DNA from: Ailanthus altissimus
Taxonomy: Eukaryota; Streptophyta; Magnoliopsida; Sapindales; Simaroubaceae
Length of the DNA: 64,000 nucleotides
NCBI GenBank assembly: GCA_946807835.1
Contig: OX327695.1
Coordinates: forward strand, 25,402,501-25,466,500
Direction of reading: 5' to 3'
Shown: piece after piece, positions 58,911-64,000 of the stretch
Layout: the number at the start of each line of letters is the position of its first letter
Numbering within the stretch: position 1 is the first letter of the stretch
Made by a program: the position numbers and the translations under genes
The notes under the pieces: generated by a model
Database searches by the model: none
What the model was told of the DNA's origin: nothing
The model's input: only the letters and a program-made list of their open reading frames with translations

Positions 58911-59082
58911 AAACAGTCTTTCTCTCGTTCACCTTCTCGCATCTTCTAAGTCCTATTTTACTTCTCTTTTATGGTCTTACGCGTCATTAACTTTAATGTG
59001 ACTCTCTTATTAGTATTCATTTTTATTCTTACCCATACAAAATTGTTGAATCACTAAATTTTATCACAATAAAATGACATAT

Positions 59083-60153
59083 AAGAAGAATGGATAGTAT
59101 ACAGTGAGAAGTGGCTATTGGCTAGCCTCAACGAGAGATTTCCTTTCTCCATCCTCGACGGTATCTGGCCTGCAGGTCTGGTGGAAAACTTTATAGAAGT
59201 TGAACTTGCCGGTGAAGATCAAAATTTTTCTGTTGTGGGCCTCCCATGATTGGTTGCCAACTTTCGCCAATCTTAGGAGCCATGGTCTGCAAGCTTTGGA
59301 GATGTGCCCAGTTTGTTATCTCTGCCGCAAAACAACTGGGCATGCTCTGTGGTTTCGCCGGTCTTTAAAACTGATTCGTTGGAGCTGTTCTTACATCAAT
59401 GTATGTTCTAGTACTGACTCAACCTCTTTTATTAATCTTGTTTTGTTTCATATGAAAATATTGCCTGTCATTGAGTTAGAAAGATGGGTTGTTCTTTTTT
59501 GGAATATTTGGTATAGGAGGAATAGATTTGTGCACAGTGATGTGTTGATGACGGCTTCATCTTCTGTTGATGATTTTCAGGCTTTGAAGCATATCTCATC
59601 TCCTGCAAGTCTACGGAAGACCATTTCATGGCAATCACCGATTTGCAACGCATTTAAAATAAATACTGATTTCGCTTGTAATCGCTAAAATGGAATTGTT
59701 AGTCTTGGTGTTGTCATTCGCAACCACGCTGGTGAGATACTGGCCTCTTCAGCCACCGATCTTACTTCTTATGTTCCTGTGAATATCGCGGAAGCATTGG
59801 CGGCTATTCAAGGGTTACAATTGGCACGCCAATTTAATGTGCATCAGATTGTTTTGAAACTTGATTCTCTGAATATTGTAAATGCAGTAAAAGATTCTGA
59901 AACATCAATATCTAAGTTGGGGTTGGTTATTCAAAATCTCATTGAGCTGTTGGGAAGTTTTTCTTCTTATGCCATTGTACATGTGCCAAAAGAGATGCTA
60001 ACAAACTTGCTCATGGTCTTACAAAAATAGCCCTAAATGTAACTCATGAGATCGTTTGAGAAGCTGCTGTCCCATTTATGCTTTGCTTTGTAATGGATGA
60101 TTGCCATCCGTGTGTTTTGTTGCTTTGATATATATTTTTCTTTATAAAAAAAA
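59083..60153 (+). pseudogene. 3' end of a plus-strand LINE: zf-RVT, RNase H, poly(A)
   Basis: The stretch starts with the decayed block before zf-RVT (YTVRSGYWLAS across frames, near 59120). Then comes zf-RVT at 59200-59370 with FANLRSHGLQ, the pair CPVCYLC and GHALWF, and an RVT_3-type RNase H at 59640-60060 with NAFKINTDFA, the AEALAAIQGLQLA helix and LKLDSLNIVNAVK. The end is a typical LINE 3' tail (TTTGATATATATTTTTC followed by eight A's at 60146-60153). It is less decayed than the other elements, with only a few stops and shifts. It may be the 3' end of the LINE begun at 30182. Confidence 0.88.
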
Positions 60154-60600
60154 CTATGCTATGTAGTTGTAATGCAACACTCGACTTTGGAAATGTACAT
60201 ACATTCACGCACCACTAACTGCTTAGTGGCAACACAACAATCGAGCTAAAAATGTAAATATATTCCACTTGCTGGCTTGACCTTAAGCATAAGTTCATTA
60301 TTATTTTGATGTTTAATTTTTTAGAATTTATTTTTTAAAATTTAGGTGAGAGGGATACTAATTTAGAAGTGTAGCTACAATAAGATTATATATATGAAAA
60401 AAAATAATAATAATTAATTAACAGCTTATTTTGCATGTTCAAATTTAATGGACTTGGAATATGATTAATTCTGATAAATTTTTAATAAATAATTTGTAGA
60501 ATTTTATTTAGTGTTGATATTTTTGGCAAAAATCTAAATCTGAGTAGTAGTAGATCGTACATTCCTTCCTATAAAGACGATTAAATAATAATCCGAGTGG
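60154..60600. other. AT-rich intergenic DNA
   Basis: No gene or clear repeat is seen between the LINE tail and the promoter of the GBF1-like gene. Confidence 0.5.
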
Positions 60601-60656
60601 CGAGTACAAAGTAGCACCTGAGGGAGCAGTATCTGTTTTTTAAGGTTATATTAGGG

Positions 60657-60665
60657 TGACGTGGC
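60657..60665 (+). promoter_or_regulatory. ACGT-core box TGACGTGGC upstream of the GBF1-like gene
   Basis: TGACGTGGC is a hybrid C/G-box of the class bound by plant bZIP factors including the GBF family. It lies about 220 bases before the likely transcript start. Confidence 0.6.
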
Positions 60666-60808
60666 AGAAAGAGATGAGAAGTTGGACATAACCGGAGAGT
60701 AAAAAGTGAAAACCAAAGGGCAGGCAGACAGCAGTCGCCAGACAGCGTGGTTCCACTTCTACATGAGTAATAAATTAAGATTGATGAGTCATAACCTAAT
60801 CCAGTAAA

Positions 60809-60816
60809 ACGTGGAC
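60809..60816 (+). promoter_or_regulatory. ACGT-core box ACGTGGAC
   Basis: An ABRE/G-box-like ACGTGG core in the proximal promoter of the GBF1-like gene, 20 bases before a full CACGTG. Confidence 0.5.
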
Positions 60817-60836
60817 GGCTGGATTCCTCATTCTCG

Positions 60837-60842
60837 CACGTG
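60837..60842 (+). promoter_or_regulatory. G-box CACGTG
   Basis: A full palindromic CACGTG in the context GCACGTGTCACC, about 40 bases before a pyrimidine-rich patch that probably marks the transcript start. It is the canonical site of G-box-binding factors. Confidence 0.7.
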
Positions 60843-60851
60843 TCACCTGCG

Positions 60852-60860
60852 AAACCCTAA
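60852..60860 (+). promoter_or_regulatory. Telo-box AAACCCTAA
   Basis: AAACCCTAA directly after the G-box, a motif common in promoters and leaders of broadly expressed plant genes. It is followed by a CT-rich (Y-patch) stretch 60868-60889; no clear TATA box is seen. Confidence 0.6.
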
Positions 60861-61091
60861 CCCATCTCTTTCTCTCTCTATTCTCATCTCATCACTTCAA
60901 GTCCAGCTCCTCCTATAGGACACCGCCACACCAGATCAAAATTCTCACACACACGCACACTGTTTCTAAGACAAACAAAATTTAAGCGAAACAGAGAAAC
61001 ACAGTCGAGGGAAAAACAAAACACAACTGCTGAGTTGGGTTGGGTTTGGTTTGGTTTGGTTTGTTTTGTTTTGTCACTGTGTTAATAGCGT

Positions 61092-61244
61092 ATGCTTTTG
61101 TCTTTGTCTTTGTGCTTGTGCTTGTGTGTTGCGTGCATTAGACAGAGTTTGCTGAACCCAGAAATCTCAGCCGTTAGATATTTCTACAGAAAAAGCAAAA
61201 TAGTAAAGAAAGAAAGAAAGCAGCTTGGGGAAGAGATTAGCTAG
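61092..61244 (+). CDS. Upstream ORF, 50 codons, in the leader
   Basis: ATG at 61092, TAG at 61242-61244. It begins with a leucine/cysteine-rich stretch (MLLSLSLCLCLCVACIRQ) and has a basic second half. It lies wholly in the presumed first exon and would reduce translation of the main frame if the transcript starts before it. The peptide resembles no family I know, so it is probably a regulatory ORF of no fixed sequence or a chance ORF. Confidence 0.3.
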   Translation: MLLSLSLCLCLCVACIRQSLLNPEISAVRYFYRKSKIVKKERKQLGEEIS

Positions 61245-62595
61245 GTGTCTTTGTTTTCTTTTATTTTTTTTCTTTTCGGGATTTGGCTTCTATCTCTAAT
61301 CTCTCGTAGCTTTTATAAGTAAAGACACTTGGACTTTCCACCTCACTCGCTCCGCTTCATACGCCATGAAAGCAGGTCCGTTCTCTCTCTCTTCTCTGCT
61401 AATTTTACTCTTTTCTTCTCTCTCTTTTTTGTGAGCTACTCGTGTTTTGTCTTATTCTTTTTTCATCTGTCAGTAATGTTTTTAGACTTCAGAGTGATAT
61501 GTTCGTTAATTAGTTTGAGGATCTTAAAGTTTCCCAGTTGTGGTTTCAGTAGAAGAATTGATTTTTGTTTCTGCATGGATGAAACTTTGCTCTTTGCTTG
61601 TTGTAATATGTTTTTATTTCATTTAATTGCCCTGATTCGGTTGAGTTTCGAGCGTGTTTTGCACGACGCTTTTGTGAAAACTCTTTTGAAGTTAGCTACA
61701 TGTGTCTTGATTGATTATTGAAGTTATATACTCTTCAACGTGTAAATTTTTTAAGCTTTTAGGACAGTTGATTGGCTATGAATCTCCCACAAAGTTCGTG
61801 ATATAAGTATTTCAGTTTGTAAATCAAATGCTCAATATGAGAAGTTTGTAGAAGAACATGCAGAGGATGGAGATGATATGTGCATAATTGTAAATCATTT
61901 TGTATATAGTCTATATATGGATATGTGCATTAATCATTTAATTGTATAAGTTTGTGAGTTCAATAACACGGAACTCATATGTTCCAAATTGGAAATTTGA
62001 TAATTAGCTTATTATTGTTAGAGGAACTTGAAGGGGGAAGCGTCGAAGCATTCAAGGTCATTGAAGTTGTTTTGTACATGTAAAAATATTGCTTCACTTT
62101 ACTGCATCAATCATCAAAAAACAGACCAATCAAGAGAGAATATTTTCTGTTTCTTTTGTTTTCCTCCTACTCCATGACTTTAGAGACATCCTTTGCTTGA
62201 TAGGACAAATTAGAGGAGATAAAAGAAGTGACAATTTAAAGTATTTATACATGGTATGAAAACAAAGTTTTGGTGCCTTGTTTTACACAATTCATCTGTT
62301 TTGGTGGGTTTGAGTGTAAATCAAAGCAGTACATTGCTGCTGCTTTCCTTTCTTTTCTTGCTATCAATAATCAAAATAATGGAAAATATCTCTTTTCTCT
62401 TTGTAGTGGTGAACTTAGCAAATAACTGTATTCTCAAAATCTTCTTCCGTACTGTTATAGTATTGTGAACCTTGATGATTCGGCTTCAATACTGTCTGTA
62501 CAGGATGGGTGATTCATGTGCCATAGGTGAAAGAGGAATTCGCTTTTGATGTCAAGTAGTTATAGTGAATGAAATGCTTGTTCTGTTTGTATAGG

Positions 62596-62893
62596 ATCAG
62601 GATGGGAGTCATGCCTTTTCCAGAAATGTGTAATTGCATACTTAGTAGACCAATTAGGAGGACTTGTAAGGAAATTGACACCTTATTTAATGTTTGTGGC
62701 GCTTACTGTAATAGCAAGTCGATATATCATGGAAGGAAAATTTTCTTTAACCAATGTTATGAAGATAGAAGAAGTTTTGGAAGAATTGAATGAATTGCAG
62801 CCTTTTGCAGTACATAAATGGTCATTAATTGATAGCAGAAGAGGCGTGAGTGCATCTACTTCTGCCAAAAATGTTATTTGTCCAATCCATTGA
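62596..62893 (+). other. Unrecognised coding-like stretch inside the leader intron
   Basis: After a good acceptor (TTCTGTTTGTATAG at 62595) one frame stays open for about 98 codons to a TGA at 62891-62893. It reads GWESCLFQKCVIAYLVDQLG, then a hydrophobic segment (LTPYLMFVALTVIASRYIM), then a charged helix (KIEEVLEELNELQPF). The residue content looks like a real protein with one membrane segment, but I do not recognise it and see no start codon or partner exon. It may be a captured gene fragment, an alternative exon or chance. Confidence 0.3.
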
Positions 62894-63080
62894 TTTTCAA
62901 ATAATAAAGTAATTGCTTTGCTTATTAATTAATCGCTTTAAATTTTGGACAGAGGCATGTCATTTCTGATACCTACAGTTATCTGGTTTGATGTTTTCAG
63001 CTGCTTCATAGATTTTACCAAGGATACATCAAATATTACTTCAGTCCTGAAGTTGATTAGGTTTTTTTAAGTTCATCTGG

Positions 63081-63137
63081 ATGGGGACAGGGGAACAGAG
63101 TACTCCTGCTAAGACTGCCAAAGCAGCTTCTTCAACT

Positions 63138-63176
<39 letters not shown>

Positions 63177-63993
63177 AAACCAGCTTATTAATGGATTTAT
63201 CTCCTTTGTCTTGATAGGAAATACCAACAACACCCTCATATCCTGATTGGTCTAGCTCTATGCAGGTTTATGTTCTATATACATTTCTTTTATGAATTAT
63301 TTACTAAACATCTAGGTCACTATAATCTATCAATAAGTAATTCTAGGAGCTTACATCTCAGCTCCTTATATAGGCATTTTATAGTGCTGGCGCTACACCT
63401 CCTCCCTTTTTTGCTTCTACTGTTGCTTCTCCAACTCCTCATCCCTATCTGTGGGGAAGTCAGGTGAATAACTTTTTTGTTCTTTCTTGAATTATTGAGG
63501 TGTGTGCATGTATCCTAGTAATAGTATGCCTTTTTCACTATCAATTAAGGAGAAATTTTTATTTATTTTTCTTTTGACAACCTTTCAGCATCCTTTGATG
63601 CCGCCTTTTGGGACCCCAGTCCCATACCCAGCTATATATCCTCCAGGAGTATATGCACATCCTAGCATAGCTACGGTAAATTGAATTATAGTAACTCATT
63701 TCTAGTTTCCCACTCTGTTCATAATCATTATCAGTTATCAGTTACCAGTTTACTTGTATGATTAGTGCCTTTCTGATATGCTGCATCCTGTGTTATTTTG
63801 TTACCTGATCTCGTTTTTGCCATTTTCTTTTGTAGACTCCAACCACAGCACCAACAAATACGGAGCCAGATGGGAAGGGTCCTGAAGCAAAGGACCGGGC
63901 TTCGGTTAAAAAGTCCAAGGGAACTTCAGGAGGCAAGGCTGGAGAGATTGGAAAGGCAACTTCTGGTTCTGGGAATGATGGTGTCTCCCAAAG
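63081..63993 (+). CDS. GBF1: GBF1-like G-box-binding bZIP factor, N-terminal part, cut by the window end
   Basis: Coding exons: 63081-63140, 63218-63265, 63374-63463, 63589-63675 and 63836-63993 (the last has a donor AAAG|GTGTAT just before the window end), about 147 residues so far. An in-frame TGA at 63054 supports the ATG at 63081. The product begins MGTGEQSTPAKTAKAASS and continues with the proline-rich MFMR region of GBF proteins: YPDWSSSMQ, SAGATPPPFFAS, PTPHPYLWGSQHPLMPPFG, VPYPAIYPPGVYAHPS. A Lys/Gly/Ser-rich stretch with KKSKG and SGSGNDGVSQ follows. In this family the region tunes transcription activity and localisation, while the basic region and leucine zipper, expected downstream, bind CACGTG boxes as dimers in the nucleus. 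All first exons are short and end in phase 0. The identity is strong by motif order; which GBF paralogue it is remains less certain. Confidence 0.9.
63141..63175 (+). repeat. (CT)n microsatellite at the 5' splice site of intron after coding exon 1
   Basis: The donor GT at 63141 is followed directly by about 16 CT units. The whole intron is only 77 bases, so this repeat makes up nearly half of it and includes the donor. Confidence 0.9.
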
Positions 63994-64000
63994 GTGTATT

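Larger units (their letters stand above)
47049..59068 (-). mobile_element. Reversed LTR of family A, split by copia 3
   Basis: The two parts, 47049-47281 and 58241-59068, read together on the minus strand align with the solo LTR at 36732-37602. The start TGTGATAAAATTTAGTG is at 59068, the GC-rich minisatellite at 58755-58910, the block GGGTAGACACTAA near 58560, and the end near 47049 (TTTTAAGGAGG against TGTTAAGGGAGG). The 10.95-kb copia 3 lies between them. No internal region is seen, so it was probably a solo LTR before copia 3 entered. Its own target duplication is not recognisable. Confidence 0.8.
60890..63080 (+). other. 5' leader region of the GBF1-like gene with a long intron and upstream ORFs
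   Basis: The first, noncoding exon probably runs from about 60890 to 61375, where GCAG|GTCCGT is a good donor. The last acceptor is TTGATGTTTTCAG at 63000, so the start-codon exon begins at 63001, with an intron of about 1.6 kb between (other small leader exons are possible). The first exon holds a 50-codon upstream ORF (61092-61244) and an ATG at 61366. A GGTTT/GTTTT simple repeat lies at 61036-61072. Exon limits rest on splice signals only. Confidence 0.55.

Noticed and set aside
58236..59068. An independent second solo LTR next to copia 3
   Set aside because: Its missing end is found on the other side of copia 3 (47049-47281), so it is one LTR split by copia 3 and not a separate truncated copy.
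61329..61721. A 130-codon frame across the donor of the GBF1-like leader intron
   Set aside because: It has a TTG start, runs through a good GT donor into intron, and its residues (Phe/Leu/Ser-rich) reflect pyrimidine-rich DNA.
1..64000. tRNA, rRNA or snoRNA genes
   Set aside because: No cloverleaf, box A/box B pair or rRNA core sequence was recognised by reading; a covariance-model scan would be needed to exclude small RNA genes.

Overview
The window is nuclear DNA of a flowering plant, most likely a eudicot. It is very AT-rich, its genes carry many GT-AG introns, and nearly all the space between genes is filled with decayed plant transposons: Ty1/copia, L1-type LINEs, a CACTA element and a non-autonomous Mutator-like element. 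The species cannot be named from this sequence. Only two ordinary host genes are visible: a six-exon serine/threonine kinase of the plant Raf/STY-like group (7549-12903, +) and the 5' part of a GBF1-like bZIP gene (leader from about 60.9 kb, coding from 63081, cut by the window end).

Layout. 1-3641: two related copia LTRs lying back to back in opposite orientation. 3642-7548: AT-rich intergenic DNA with a cluster of TTGAC/GTCAA boxes and a perfect 41-bp inverted repeat. 7549-12903: the kinase gene. 13672-29100: a minus-strand L1-type LINE with a perfect 17-bp target duplication, split inside its RNase H region by a 9.2-kb minus-strand copia element (14077-23232, 2-kb LTRs, AAATG duplication). 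30182-38440: a plus-strand LINE containing a small copia (31102-35838) and a solo LTR (36732-37602). About 40.5-46.8 kb: a minus-strand CACTA remnant. 47049-59068: a solo LTR of the same family as the 36.7-kb one but reversed, split by a plus-strand copia with 2-kb LTRs (47282-58235), which is itself split by a 1.67-kb Mutator-like element (53727-55391, 9-bp duplication). 59083-60153: the 3' end of a plus-strand LINE with its poly(A). 60154 to the end: promoter, long intron-containing leader and first coding exons of the GBF1-like gene.

The transposon proteins are all broken. Many of the stops and lost catalytic residues look like C-to-T or G-to-A changes, as expected from long methylated silencing. 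Target duplications and LTR boundaries can be read directly, so the order of insertion can be reconstructed.

The most unusual signal is in the untranslated leaders of the two large copia elements. Each carries four copies of a motif close to AATATTGCTACAGCGTGAGG with nearly the same spacing in both elements (112/77/104 and 90/77/103 bases), preceded by a minisatellite close to the primer-binding site. A similar GC-rich minisatellite of about 20-22 bp also lies inside two solo LTRs of another family. The two host genes show no obvious functional link. The GBF1-like promoter carries the ACGT-core boxes that its own protein family binds.
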